From JBAPUB01 sp049282455 (lineage in GTDB: Bacteria; Actinomycetota; Actinomycetes; JAHEKZ01): a stretch of 18,453 nt of DNA. Under the pieces are notes generated by a model. The model saw nothing but the letters and a program-made list of their open reading frames with translations, did not search any database and was not told the origin of the DNA. Made by a program: the position numbers and the translations under genes. The stretch spans positions 1 to 18,453 of the forward strand of contig JBAPUB010000052.1 of the NCBI GenBank assembly GCA_049282455.1, in the 5' to 3' direction. Positions 6,308-13,741 of the stretch are shown piece after piece (positions within the stretch are counted from its first letter, which is position 1; each line of letters opens with the position of its first letter).

Positions 6308-7585
6308 ATGCCTGGACGCGTCGCCGCGGTTCTTGGACTGGTTTGCCTAGTGGTCGGCGTGGCGCTTCTGATCGTCTCGGTCATTGCAGAGTTTCCCCGA
6401 GGGCTGTTCGTGGCGGCGCTACTCGTGTTCGCGACTCTCTGCGGGTGGCAGGGCCTAATCCGCCCGGGTCGATCCCGCTGGGCGTTGTGGGTCGTGGCCG
6501 TGCTGCTGTTCGTCGGTGCGGTGGCCGTGGTGGTGGTCGACGGGATCCGACCGGGCGCATTGGTGGGCCTGGCGCTCCTGGTGCTTGGTGTGGCGGTGAG
6601 CAAGCGGGTGTTCTCAGTGTCCCTCTCCCTGCCTGCTGCGCCCCGGCCCACACGAGCCGTGGTGGTCTACAACGTGAAGTCCGGCGGCGGCAAGGCGGTG
6701 AGCAACAACCTGGCCGAGGAGGCCCGGCGTCGGGGGATCACGCCGCGGGAGTTCCAACCCGGTGAGGACTGGGAGCAGGTGGTTCGCGACCTGGTCGCCG
6801 GCGGGGCCGACGGTCTGATGGCGGCTGGCGGCGACGGGACGCAGGCACTTGTCGCCACGATCGCCGCGGAACACGACCTGCCGTTCGCCTGCATCCCCGC
6901 CGGCACCCGCAACCACTTTGCCCTGGACCTCGGGGTGGACCGTGACGACGTGGTCGGTGCGCTTGACGCTTTCGTCGACGGTGGGGAGAAGCGGGTCGAC
7001 CTCGGTGAGGTCGGTGGCCGGGTGTTCGTCAACAATGTGTCCTTCGGGTTGTACGCGGAGGCCGTGCAGCGCCAGGGCTACCGCGACGCCAAGATTCGGA
7101 CCTTGCTCGACACGGTGCCCGCGGTGATGGCTCCAGGAGACGGCGGAGCTGGCCGCCAGCTGCGATGGATCAGCCCGGACGGGACTGCGCAGTCGTCAGC
7201 GGCAGTGATCCTGGTCTCCAACAACGTGTACCGGTTGGGCAAGGCCATCGGCTCGGGCACGCGCCCCCGCATGGACGCGGGAGAGCTAGGGGTCGCCGTC
7301 ATGGGCGCCCCGTCCCCGAGCGGTCACCGCCAGCCGTTGCAGCAGTGGGCAACGCCCGAATTCGTGATCGAGTCCGACGGCGAGGTACCGCTCGGGGTCG
7401 ACGGGGAGGCGCTGATGATGCCGACCCCGCTGACGCTACGGATCCGTCCCGGCGTGCTCCGTGTCCGCATCGCCCCCCAGCACCCTGGTGCGTCTCCTGC
7501 GTATGCCCAGCCGACCGGGTTCCGCGACGCGATGCGTCGGCTGGTGCGCATCGTCGGCGGCACCGACCCAGCCCTCCTCGGGTAG
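6308..7585 (+). CDS. Membrane-attached diacylglycerol kinase family lipid kinase
   Basis: The protein has 425 residues from the ATG at 6308. An upstream in-frame extension to 6203 lacks a ribosome site and is rejected. Four hydrophobic segments lie at about residues 4-27, 30-50, 57-78 and 81-100. The catalytic domain of the DAGK/sphingosine kinase/YegS superfamily follows: a YNVKSGGGK start motif (121-129), the ATP-binding AAGGDGT motif (172-178) and the IPAGTRNHFALDLG segment (196-209). Later come FVNNVSFGLYAEAV and GVDGEAL, typical of the C-terminal beta-sandwich. These enzymes phosphorylate lipid hydroxyls such as diacylglycerol, using ATP, at the inner face of the membrane. The N-terminal membrane domain is an addition to the usual soluble family of about 300 residues. 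It lies 152 bp after the flippase-like fusion gene, same strand; a joint role in lipid turnover is inference. Confidence 0.9.
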   Translation: MPGRVAAVLGLVCLVVGVALLIVSVIAEFPRGLFVAALLVFATLCGWQGLIRPGRSRWALWVVAVLLFVGAVAVVVVDGIRPGALVGLALLVLGVAVSKRVFSVSLSLPAAPRPTRAVVVYNVKSGGGKAVSNNLAEEARRRGITPREFQPGEDWEQVVRDLVAGGADGLMAAGGDGTQALVATIAAEHDLPFACIPAGTRNHFALDLGVDRDDVVGALDAFVDGGEKRVDLGEVGGRVFVNNVSFGLYAEAVQRQGYRDAKIRTLLDTVPAVMAPGDGGAGRQLRWISPDGTAQSSAAVILVSNNVYRLGKAIGSGTRPRMDAGELGVAVMGAPSPSGHRQPLQQWATPEFVIESDGEVPLGVDGEALMMPTPLTLRIRPGVLRVRIAPQHPGASPAYAQPTGFRDAMRRLVRIVGGTDPALLG

Positions 7586-8136
7586 GCAGCAGGTGAACTG
7601 AGCACCGACTCGGCGAACGAACCGGGAAGTGCCGTTCCGCCACGCGGCAAGAGGCACATGCGGAAAGGCTCGACGTGCCCGCGGCCGCGGTTCCACTCGC
7701 TGATCGGCGCAGTTCCGTGCGTCAGCCAGGGACCAGGCACGCCAAATTCGGCAGGGCTGGCGCTCGGACGACATTCGTGGCGTTCCTCGTCGACATCTAC
7801 AGGCATTGATGGCCTCGGCGGGTAGCGTGGCGCGAACCCAGCGGACGGCCCATCGCGCCCCGTCGACGAGCTGGCCACATCTGTTGCAGCGTCCTGCCGC
7901 CGACCCATGATCGGTTGTCGGCAGCATGTGCCCGGACGTGGGTGGAGACGGCGCGACAGTCAGCGTCGTGGCTGGGGCCGTGACCAGCGAGGTCGGGTAA
8001 TCCACCACCGCCCGGCAGCGCCCACGACTGCTCGTTGGTGGATGAAGCTTCTTCGGCTCATAGTCCAAGGTCGCAGGCGTCCTGAACCAGCACACTGAAC
8101 CAGCACACTGCCCCCCGCTAAGCGACGACGGTTCAG
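7586..8136. other. About 550 bp without a convincing gene
   Basis: Frames here are open on both strands only because of high GC. None has a good ribosome site, a typical codon pattern and a recognisable family together. One leftward frame contains CNRCGQLVDGARW and a later CRCRRG, which might be a decayed zinc-ribbon sequence (about 7950-7850), but it lacks a supported start and runs into the 3' end of the lipid kinase gene. A 13-bp tandem repeat (8082-8110) is in the right end. The region borders the recombinase and SulP remnants and is probably part of the same decayed stretch. Confidence 0.5.
8082..8110. repeat. Two tandem copies of a 13-bp unit
   Basis: The unit CTGAACCAGCACA occurs twice head to tail (8082-8094 and 8095-8107), followed by CTG as a partial third copy. 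The copies are identical. It lies 27 bases before a strong hairpin and near the recombinase remnant, so replication slippage or a recombination-site remnant are both possible. Confidence 0.85.
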
Positions 8137-8178
8137 GTCAGAGGCTTGACCGCCGATCTTGGTGGTCAAGCCTCTGAC
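8137..8178. terminator. 18-bp hairpin, probable terminator
   Basis: The arms 8137-8154 and 8161-8178 pair over 18 positions: 15 uninterrupted outer base pairs, one G:U, then two more pairs. The 6-nt loop is GATCTT. TCTT follows on the plus strand, a weak T-tract. It lies beyond the decayed leftward recombinase/SulP frames and could have ended the lost parent gene; it could equally stop rightward transcription. Confidence 0.6.
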
Positions 8179-8454
8179 TCTTGGTCAACATGCGTTCGAC
8201 GACTCGGCGGCGAAATGGGTGACCGTTCCCACGTTGACAGGCCCGCGTGCACGTTCGGCGGATCTGCCCTCTGGGTCGGAACCCAGACGTCACCGGACCT
8301 GCTCTCAACGGGTCTGCTTCCGGATCAGTTGACAGCGCTGGTGACCGGTCGTTGCTCCCTGTCGTCGGCGCCGGCACATCGCCGCAGCTGGTGAAGACCT
8401 CCAGCGTGGATTGGGCTCTCGGTCCGTGCGGTTTGCTTTTGGGACCGTTCGGGG
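8179..8454. other. Gap between the hairpin and the SulP remnant
   Basis: These 276 bases contain no reading frame that I can assign. A leftward frame continuous with the recombinase remnant crosses it, but in a frame different from the SulP tail and with no domain similarity I can recognise. Nothing else is seen. Confidence 0.5.
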
Positions 8455-8823
8455 TTACGTCACCGAAGCGACGGCGCCTCGCACTGTCTCGAAGATGTTC
8501 TCCATACCGATCGCCTCCAACGCCCCCGCGCGTCGAAGCATCTCGAGTTTGGTCACATCTGCGCGAGTGAGCAGCAGCCCCACGCCAGTCTCGGCCAGCT
8601 GTCGGTGCACCTCGGTGAGCATGTCCGCTCCATCGAGGTCGACCGCCGGTGTTGCTTCGAGATCGACGACGACCGTCGTCGGGCGTTGCGCGGACACGAG
8701 AGTGAGGAGACCGGCGCGGACGGTCGCCGCTTCGGCGAAGAACAATAATCCATTGACCTGGACGATGAGCATGCGCGGCGGTGTGAAGGAACCGGTGCGC
8801 GTGAAGGTTCTCCACCCCGGCAT
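8455..8823 (-). pseudogene. STAS-domain tail of a SulP-type anion transporter (gene remnant)
   Basis: The 122-codon frame ends at TAA (8457-8455). From about residue 16 it reads PRMLIVQVNGLLFFAEA, then TTVVVDLEATPAVDLDGAD, GVGLLLTRADV and GMENIFETV. This is the order of motifs in the cytoplasmic C-terminal STAS domain of SulP sulfate/anion transporters. The roughly 400-residue transmembrane part expected before it is missing: in its place is the recombinase remnant in another frame. Homology to STAS begins at about 8778, so the join lies between there and about 8828. An ATG at 8823 with AAGG about 12 nt upstream could still allow a free STAS protein to be made, but without the transporter its use is doubtful. 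Confidence 0.72.
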
Positions 8824-8827
8824 GATC

Positions 8828-9370
8828 GGCGCGGACCTTGCGGCCTTCGCCGATCACGCGGATCACGTCATGCTCCTTCAGGTCGATGTCCTCGACGGTG
8901 AGGTTCGCCAGCTCGGAGATCCGCAGGCCGCAGTCGAGCAACAAGCGAGGCATGGCGTGGTTGCGTCGGTCGATGGAATCGGGGCCTTCGGTGACTTTCA
9001 GCAGTCGCCCGATCTCGTCGTCGGTCAGCACGTCGACCGGGTGCGGCTGCGGCTTGGGTTGCTCGAGGTTGGCCATCGGGCCGACGTCGATGTCGCCCTC
9101 GGCGACGGCCCAGCGCACGAACCGTCGCATCCCCTTGTAGCGAGTGAGGACCGTTTGGGGTTGCAGCCCGGTGTCGGACAGGTAGCCCAGCCATGAGCTG
9201 ATGCATCGTTTCGTCAGCTCGTCCGACGTCAGCGGCCGTCCCTGCTCGGCCAGTCACCGCCCGTAGAACGTCACGGCCTGGGAGTAGATCTCGATGGTCC
9301 GCGGGGCCTTGTCGGCGGCGCGCAGGTCGCGTTGCCACGAGGCGAGCATGTCGTCAAGTCGCTCAGTCAT
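8828..9370 (-). pseudogene. Tyrosine recombinase (phage-type integrase) remnant, with internal stop and 3' truncation
   Basis: From ATG 9370 the frame reads MTERLDDMLASWQRDLRAAD and continues as a SAM-like core-binding domain, but codon 39 is TGA (9256-9254). The same frame continues after it with LAEQGRPLTSDELTK, SSWLGYLSDTGLQPQTVLTR and YKGMRRFVRWAVAEG. Next is the start of the catalytic domain: LTDDEIGRLL, then LLLDCGLRISELANLTVEDIDL carrying the first catalytic Arg, and a last recognisable IRVIGEGRKVRA at about 8830. The remaining catalytic residues (HxxR, second His, Tyr) are absent because the sequence switches to the SulP STAS tail. The stop codon probably arose from TGG. Tyrosine recombinases integrate or excise phages and genomic islands, so this is evidence of a former mobile element. 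The gene cannot make an active enzyme. Confidence 0.85.
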
Positions 9371-9413
9371 GGGTCAAAGGTTCTCGGGCGAGCGAGCGTG
9401 GTGCGACTGGCCA

Positions 9414-10463
9414 CTACGCCGGCGTGTCATCATTTCCGGTGGTCACAGGTCTGGCGCGACTGGGTTGCACCCTCGTCGGCTCCCCCGGCATCTTCGGGTA
9501 GTTGGGGGGGAACGGGGCCTCACCCTCCCCCTCCGCCTCGTCGCGGGCCACCCAGTCAAGCAGCGGTTCCAGCGAGAAGGCCTGCGTGTCCATCGGCTCC
9601 TGCAGGTCCCCGAGCGTCTTCAGCCGCTCGGGCACCGTTGCGATGGTGAAGTCCGACGGTGCGACCGAGGCGAGCTCCTCCCACGTCACGGGCGTCGACA
9701 CCGTGGCGATCGCTGTCCGACGCACGCTGTACGCCGAGGCGATGGTTCGGTCCCGGGCGTTCTGGTTGTAGTCGACGAACACCCGCTCGCCGCGGTCCTC
9801 CTTCCACCACTGCGCCGTAATGCGCGTGGGGTCGCGGCGCGCCATCTCACGCGCCAACGCCAGGGCGGCCCGCCGTACGTCCAGGATCGACCACCTCGGC
9901 TCGATCGGGACGTCGACGTGCACGCCTCGTCCACCTGACGTCTTGACGAACCCCGAGTACCCCAGCTCACCGAGGACCGGTCTCAACACCTCCAGGGCCA
10001 CGTCCCGAGCGTCGCTGAAGTCGGTACCCGGCTGAGGGTCGAGGTCGATGCGCAGCCGGTCCGGGTGCTCTACGTCCGGGCACCTCGACGGCCAGGGGTG
10101 GAACGTGACCGTGCCGTAGTTGGCGGCCCACACGACCGCGGCGGGCTCGTCGGTGCACAGCGCCTCGGCGCTGCGTCCGCTCGGGAACGTGATCGTGCAG
10201 CGGTCGATCCAGTCGGGCGTGTGCTTGGGCAGGCGCTTCTGGTAGACCTCCTCCCCCTCGATGCCGTCCGGGAAGCGCTGGAGGTACGTCGGACGGTCCC
10301 GGATCGCGGTGAGCAGCGCCGTGGCCGCCTGCGCGTAGTACCCCACCAGGGCCCCCTTCGTCCCTGCCTCGCCCAGGGCCGGGAAGTAGGGCTTCTGCGG
10401 GTTGGAGACCTTGACGACCCGTCCGGCCACCTCAACCTCGATCGCGGTGCTGCTGTCGGCCAT
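9414..10463 (-). CDS. ligD: LigD-type polymerase domain protein (end-joining primase-polymerase)
   Basis: The ATG at 10463 gives 349 residues. The archaeo-eukaryotic primase fold of the LigD polymerase family is clear: PYFPALGEAGTKGALVGYYA near the N-terminus, FHPWPSR at 121-127, the metal-binding DLD at 140-142, the TSGGRGVHVDVP nucleotide-binding motif with His182, and FVDYNQNARDRTIASAYS with Asp231. These enzymes add ribonucleotides or deoxynucleotides at broken ends in bacterial non-homologous end joining with Ku and an ATP-dependent ligase. Neither the ligase nor the phosphoesterase domain of full LigD is attached, and Ku is not in the window; stand-alone polymerases are common in actinobacteria. 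The C-terminal 35 residues are acidic and Pro-rich. TACGGT lies six bases before the ATG, suggesting a leaderless transcript, divergent from msrB. Confidence 0.93.
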   Translation of the reverse strand: MADSSTAIEVEVAGRVVKVSNPQKPYFPALGEAGTKGALVGYYAQAATALLTAIRDRPTYLQRFPDGIEGEEVYQKRLPKHTPDWIDRCTITFPSGRSAEALCTDEPAAVVWAANYGTVTFHPWPSRCPDVEHPDRLRIDLDPQPGTDFSDARDVALEVLRPVLGELGYSGFVKTSGGRGVHVDVPIEPRWSILDVRRAALALAREMARRDPTRITAQWWKEDRGERVFVDYNQNARDRTIASAYSVRRTAIATVSTPVTWEELASVAPSDFTIATVPERLKTLGDLQEPMDTQAFSLEPLLDWVARDEAEGEGEAPFPPNYPKMPGEPTRVQPSRARPVTTGNDDTPA

Positions 10464-10514
10464 CGCTGAACCGTAGCCCTGGCGGGACGGCGACGCGACG
10501 CCTACCGTTCCTTC
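10464..10514. promoter_or_regulatory. Divergent leaderless promoters for ligD-pol and msrB
   Basis: In this 51-bp gap TACGGT (10475-10470, leftward) ends six bases before the ATG at 10463. TACCGT (10503-10508, rightward) ends six bases before the ATG at 10515. Both fit the actinobacterial -10 form TAnnnT with transcription starting at the A of ATG. No Shine-Dalgarno sequence or clear -35 box is seen on either side. Confidence 0.55.
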
Positions 10515-10919
10515 ATGGCGTACGACGTGAGCAAGGACGACGACCAGTGGCGCAGCGAGCTCTCCCCCAGCGAGTACCGGGTGCTGCGACAGGCAGGCAC
10601 CGAGGCGCCGTGGGCCGGTGAGTACGTCGAGACCAAGACCACGGGCGTCTACCGCTGCCGTGCCTGCAGCAACGAGCTGTTCCGCTCCGACACCAAGTTC
10701 GAGAGCCACTGCGGCTGGCCGTCGTTCTACCAGCCGACCAAGGACGACGCCGTCGAGCTGATCCCGGACTACTCATCGGGCATGGTGCGCACGGAGGCAC
10801 GCTGCGCGCGGTGCGGGTCGCATCTCGGTCACGTCTTCGAGGGTGAGGGCTACCAGGTGCCCACCGACCAGCGATGGTGCATCAACAGCATCAGCCTCAC
10901 CCTCGAACCCGACGAGTGA
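10515..10919 (+). CDS. msrB: Peptide-methionine (R)-S-oxide reductase MsrB
   Basis: The 134-residue length is normal for a single-domain MsrB. Two zinc-binding CxxC pairs are present: Cys48/Cys51 in YRCRACSNELF and Cys97/Cys100 in ARCARCGSHLGHVF. The HCGWPSFY signature is at 65-72, and the catalytic Cys122 is in the RWCINSISL motif near the end. The enzyme reduces the R form of methionine sulfoxide in proteins, usually recycled by thioredoxin. Cys66 in the HCGWPSF motif could act in recycling. The gene is divergent from the LigD polymerase gene. The TACCGT box six bases before the ATG and the lack of a ribosome site suggest a leaderless mRNA. It converges on the DUF1269-like gene with only 25 bp between stops. 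Confidence 0.97.
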   Translation: MAYDVSKDDDQWRSELSPSEYRVLRQAGTEAPWAGEYVETKTTGVYRCRACSNELFRSDTKFESHCGWPSFYQPTKDDAVELIPDYSSGMVRTEARCARCGSHLGHVFEGEGYQVPTDQRWCINSISLTLEPDE

Positions 10920-10929
10920 CGCTGCGCGT

Positions 10930-10944
10930 CGTCGGCTGCCGACG
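10930..10944. terminator. Short palindrome between convergent msrB and DUF1269-like genes
   Basis: CGTCGGC-T-GCCGACG forms seven-base arms around one base; a real hairpin would have about five pairs and a five-base loop. It fills nearly all of the 25-bp gap between the two stop codons. It is small for a terminator and there is no T-tract, so the call is tentative. Confidence 0.3.
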
Positions 10945-11484
10945 TCAGGCGTCGCTCGGCGTCGAGCTCGCCGCCACGTCGTCGTCGTGCATGGCGCGCA
11001 GCTCGGATACCAGCGCCTCGATGTCCTCATGCTTGTGCTGCATCTCGCGATGCACGACGTGAGTCGCCTGCGGAAGCACCGAGTCGACGTTGTCGGGAAG
11101 CTTCGCGGCGATGACCAGCACCGCGCCCTCTCCTGAGTCCAGCGCCGTACCGAGCTCGGCGATGTCCTTGCGAGACACGCCGTGCCACAGGTGGGCGGCG
11201 GCGCGACCGACACCCAGCCCGGCCCCTGCCGTCACCACGATCAGAGGCGGGACCAGCAGCCCCAGCAGGCCGCCGACGACCGCACCACCAATGGCACCGA
11301 TGTTGCTGTCCGGCTCCAGATGGTTGACCACCTTCGCTTTCCCGCTGGCGGTTCTTTCGACGAGTCCGAGGGCGTAGATCCGCTCGTCCCACAGCTCGCG
11401 CCGGTCGCCAGCGAGCTGCTCGTAGTCGACCTCTGCGAGCAGGCGGTTGGGGTACGAACCAAGCACGATGACCGGGTTGGACAT
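10945..11484 (-). CDS. DUF1269-like protein with glycine-rich membrane hairpin
   Basis: This 179-residue protein starts MSNPVIVLGSYPNRLLAEVD. The first 60 residues form a ferredoxin-like section. A Gly/Ala/Val-rich hydrophobic stretch follows at about 61-94 (SNIGAIGGAVVGGLLGLLVP and more). The next section reads ISRKDIAELGTALDSGEGAVLVI-like, with AELGxxLxxGxxAVLV matching the DUF1269 pattern. Such proteins are often grouped with general stress proteins and have no established biochemical role. The C-terminal part has several His and charged residues (HVVHREMQHKHEDIEALVSE), probably a helix. I chose the ATG at 11484 because AGGAG lies about 7 nt upstream; an ATG five codons earlier overlaps that site. 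It is 62 nt downstream of hemQ on the same strand. TAACCT (11519-11514) might be its own -10 box. Confidence 0.7.
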   Translation of the reverse strand: MSNPVIVLGSYPNRLLAEVDYEQLAGDRRELWDERIYALGLVERTASGKAKVVNHLEPDSNIGAIGGAVVGGLLGLLVPPLIVVTAGAGLGVGRAAAHLWHGVSRKDIAELGTALDSGEGAVLVIAAKLPDNVDSVLPQATHVVHREMQHKHEDIEALVSELRAMHDDDVAASSTPSDA

Positions 11485-11546
11485 GTCATCACTCCTCATC
11501 GGTGGCCTACCGAAGGTTAGCGCGACGGGTCGACGCAGAGGGAGGG

Positions 11547-12278
11547 TTACGGGAGCGACGCGACGATCTCGTCGAGAGGCCGTCGAAGCCCCGTGTAGAA
11601 GGGGACCTCCTCACGAACGTGCAGCCGAGCCTGCGAGGCCCGAAGGTCGCGCATCAGGTCGACGATCCGGTACAGCTCCGGAGCCTCGAAGGCCAGGATC
11701 CACTCGTAGTCGCCCAACGCGAACCCGGCAACGGTGTTGGCGCGGACATCGGGGTAGGCGCGGCCCATCTGACCATGCTCGGTGAGCATTGCGCGGCGCT
11801 CGTCGTCGGGCAGCACGTACCACTCGTAGGACCGGACGAACGGGTACACGCATACGTAGCGCTGAGGCTCCTCGTCCGCGAGGAAGGCAGGGACATGGCT
11901 GCGGTTGAACTCCGCCGGCCGGTGCAGGGCCATGACCGACCACACCGGCTCGAGCTGGCGACCCAGAGCCGTGCGCCGGAAGCGCGCATACGCCTCCTGC
12001 AGGTCGTCGGAGGACTCAGCGTGCCACCACACCATGAAGTCCGCGTCGGCCCGCAGACCCTGGACGTCGTAGACACCGCGGACGACGACGTCCTTGGCCT
12101 CGAGCTGGGTGAACAGGTCGGCGACCTCTGCGGTCAGGCCGAACCGCTCGTCAGGGAGGGGCGACCGCACCTTGAACACTGACCACATCGTGTAGCGCAC
12201 GACGTCGTTGAGGTCGCGAGCCTGCTTGCCGGTGATGGTCCGACCCGCGGGGCCGGGACTTCGGGTGGGGTCGCTCAT
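11547..12278 (-). CDS. hemQ: Coproheme decarboxylase HemQ (ChdC)
   Basis: The 243-residue protein belongs to the chlorite-dismutase-like family, actinobacterial HemQ branch. It has DLNDVVRYTMWSVFKV near the N-terminus, VWWHAES at 84-90, YPFVRSYEWY at 145-154 carrying the catalytic Tyr145, TEHGQMGRAYPDVRANT with heme-ligand His168, and FALGDYEWILAFEAPEL at 186-202. HemQ removes two propionate carboxyls from iron-coproporphyrin III to give heme b, the last step of the coproporphyrin-dependent pathway, using peroxide. The hemY stop overlaps the hemQ start as ATGA (12278-12275), a sign of translational coupling. The upstream in-frame extension lies within hemY and is not used. It is the last gene of the eamA-hemE-hemY-hemQ series. 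Confidence 0.97.
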   Translation of the reverse strand: MSDPTRSPGPAGRTITGKQARDLNDVVRYTMWSVFKVRSPLPDERFGLTAEVADLFTQLEAKDVVVRGVYDVQGLRADADFMVWWHAESSDDLQEAYARFRRTALGRQLEPVWSVMALHRPAEFNRSHVPAFLADEEPQRYVCVYPFVRSYEWYVLPDDERRAMLTEHGQMGRAYPDVRANTVAGFALGDYEWILAFEAPELYRIVDLMRDLRASQARLHVREEVPFYTGLRRPLDEIVASLP

Positions 12279-13711
12279 GAGCCCATTGTGTCCTGAGCAG
12301 ACGCGAGAACGCTCGCCACCTGCAAGGCAGCCGTCTGGCCGCTCCCGATGCACGCCGGGATGCCCACGCCTTCGTACGCGGCCCCGCACAACGCGAGCCC
12401 CGAGTGCTCGGCCACGGCCTCCTGCAGCCGGGCGACCCTCTGGAGGTGCCCAACCCGGTACTGGGGCAGGGCGTGGTTCCAGCGCGTCACGACGCTGGCC
12501 TCCGGCGCACCCGACAGGCCAGTCGCAGCGCCGAGCTCGCCCCACGCCGACCAGGCCAGGTCGTCGTCGTCACGGTCGAGGTCCTCGGTCTCGCCGAACC
12601 GGCCCACCGAGCAACGGACGACCACACGCTCGGGGTTCTCTGCGGCGATCCACCCCCACTTCTGCGACGCGAACGTCGAGGCCTTGATGACCCGACGCTC
12701 GGCCGGCGGAACCAGGAATCCGGTCCCGACCAGCGGCTGGACGACCGACGCACGGGGCAAGACGAACGTGGTCAGGGCCACCGACGCGTACTCGATCGCA
12801 TCGAGGTCGCGTGCCGCCCGCGGGCTGACCTCCCTCATCAGCCTGGCTGCTTCCGGCCCGGGAACCGCGACGATGACGGCATCAGCGACGGCCTCGCGCG
12901 TACCGTCGACGTCGCAGAGCTCGACCGACCACCTGCCGTCGGAGCGGGCTCGGATGGCCGTGGCCGACGTCCGAAGCCGTACGTCGGCCCTGGCTGCGTC
13001 CACCAACCGGGCTGGCAGGGTGCCCATTCCGCCGTGCAGCGAGGCGAACACGGGTCCGCTCTGTCGGGCCCCGAGGTGGCGCACCTGCTGGGCCGCGCTG
13101 AGCAGCGAACGGTCGAGCTGGGCCAACCTCGCGAGCTGAGGCAGTGTGGCGGCGAAGGACAGCTCGTCGGCGTGCCCCGCGTACACGCCGCCCAGAAGCG
13201 GCTCGACCAGACGGTCGACGACCTGCCGGCCCAAGCGCTGCGACACGTAGAAGCCGATGGCGACGTCGTCGGTCGTGGCGTCGAACGAGGTTGTGGGCAG
13301 AACCCGGTCGAGCGGCACACGGAGCAGAGCCTGGACGGACAGCACGCCACTGGTAGCCAGAGCGTGCAGGTCCTGCGGGATTCCGAGCAACGTGGCCTTG
13401 GGCAGGGGCCGAAGCACACCGTCGAGCCACAGCGAAGCACCCTCCAGGGCGGGGTGGACGATCTCGCCCTCGAGCCCGAGCTCGGAGAGCAGCGCCATCC
13501 CCTCGGGGCGACGTGCCAGCAGCGACTCGGCGCCAGAGTCGACGGTGATCCCGCCGACCTCGGTGAGCGCCAGCTTCCCGCCCACGCGGTCGGCAGCGTC
13601 CACGATGGTGATCCCGACGGTGTCACCCGCACGACGTCGCGTCTCGTAGGCGGCCGCCAGTCCGGAGATCCCGGCCCCCACCACGATCAGCTGGTGCGCT
13701 TGGCTCGTCAC
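12275..13711 (-). CDS. hemY: Coproporphyrinogen III oxidase HemY/CgoX (protoporphyrinogen-oxidase family)
   Basis: The 478-residue flavoprotein starts at GTG 13711. The FAD-binding motif VVGAGISGLAAAYE is at residues 10-23, and DAADRVGGKLAL with DSGAESLLARRPEG follows, typical of the HemG/HemY amine-oxidase-like family. The C-terminal FAD segment LALCGAAYEGVGIPACIGSG precedes TAALQVASVLA. In actinobacteria this enzyme mainly oxidises coproporphyrinogen III to coproporphyrin III with oxygen, feeding ferrochelatase and then HemQ; older annotation calls it protoporphyrinogen oxidase (hemG or hemY). It starts 30 nt after hemE and overlaps hemQ by four bases, so the three genes are almost certainly co-transcribed. 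Length and motifs are normal; no defects are seen. Confidence 0.95.
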   Translation of the reverse strand: MTSQAHQLIVVGAGISGLAAAYETRRRAGDTVGITIVDAADRVGGKLALTEVGGITVDSGAESLLARRPEGMALLSELGLEGEIVHPALEGASLWLDGVLRPLPKATLLGIPQDLHALATSGVLSVQALLRVPLDRVLPTTSFDATTDDVAIGFYVSQRLGRQVVDRLVEPLLGGVYAGHADELSFAATLPQLARLAQLDRSLLSAAQQVRHLGARQSGPVFASLHGGMGTLPARLVDAARADVRLRTSATAIRARSDGRWSVELCDVDGTREAVADAVIVAVPGPEAARLMREVSPRAARDLDAIEYASVALTTFVLPRASVVQPLVGTGFLVPPAERRVIKASTFASQKWGWIAAENPERVVVRCSVGRFGETEDLDRDDDDLAWSAWGELGAATGLSGAPEASVVTRWNHALPQYRVGHLQRVARLQEAVAEHSGLALCGAAYEGVGIPACIGSGQTAALQVASVLASAQDTMGS

Positions 13712-13741
13712 CCCTACAGCCTCGCAGAGGCGTCGGCAGCG

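Noticed and set aside
7436..8095. Leftward 219-codon frame with CNRCG
   Set aside because: It overlaps the conserved 3' end of the lipid kinase gene antisense, lacks a ribosome site, and matches no family I know. At most it contains a remnant.
8138..9130. A continuous 330-codon leftward frame starting inside the recombinase
   Set aside because: Only its first 100 residues resemble a recombinase. The remainder reads the SulP tail and the gap in the wrong frame, and the natural start is cut off by TGA at codon 39, so it is not a real fused protein.
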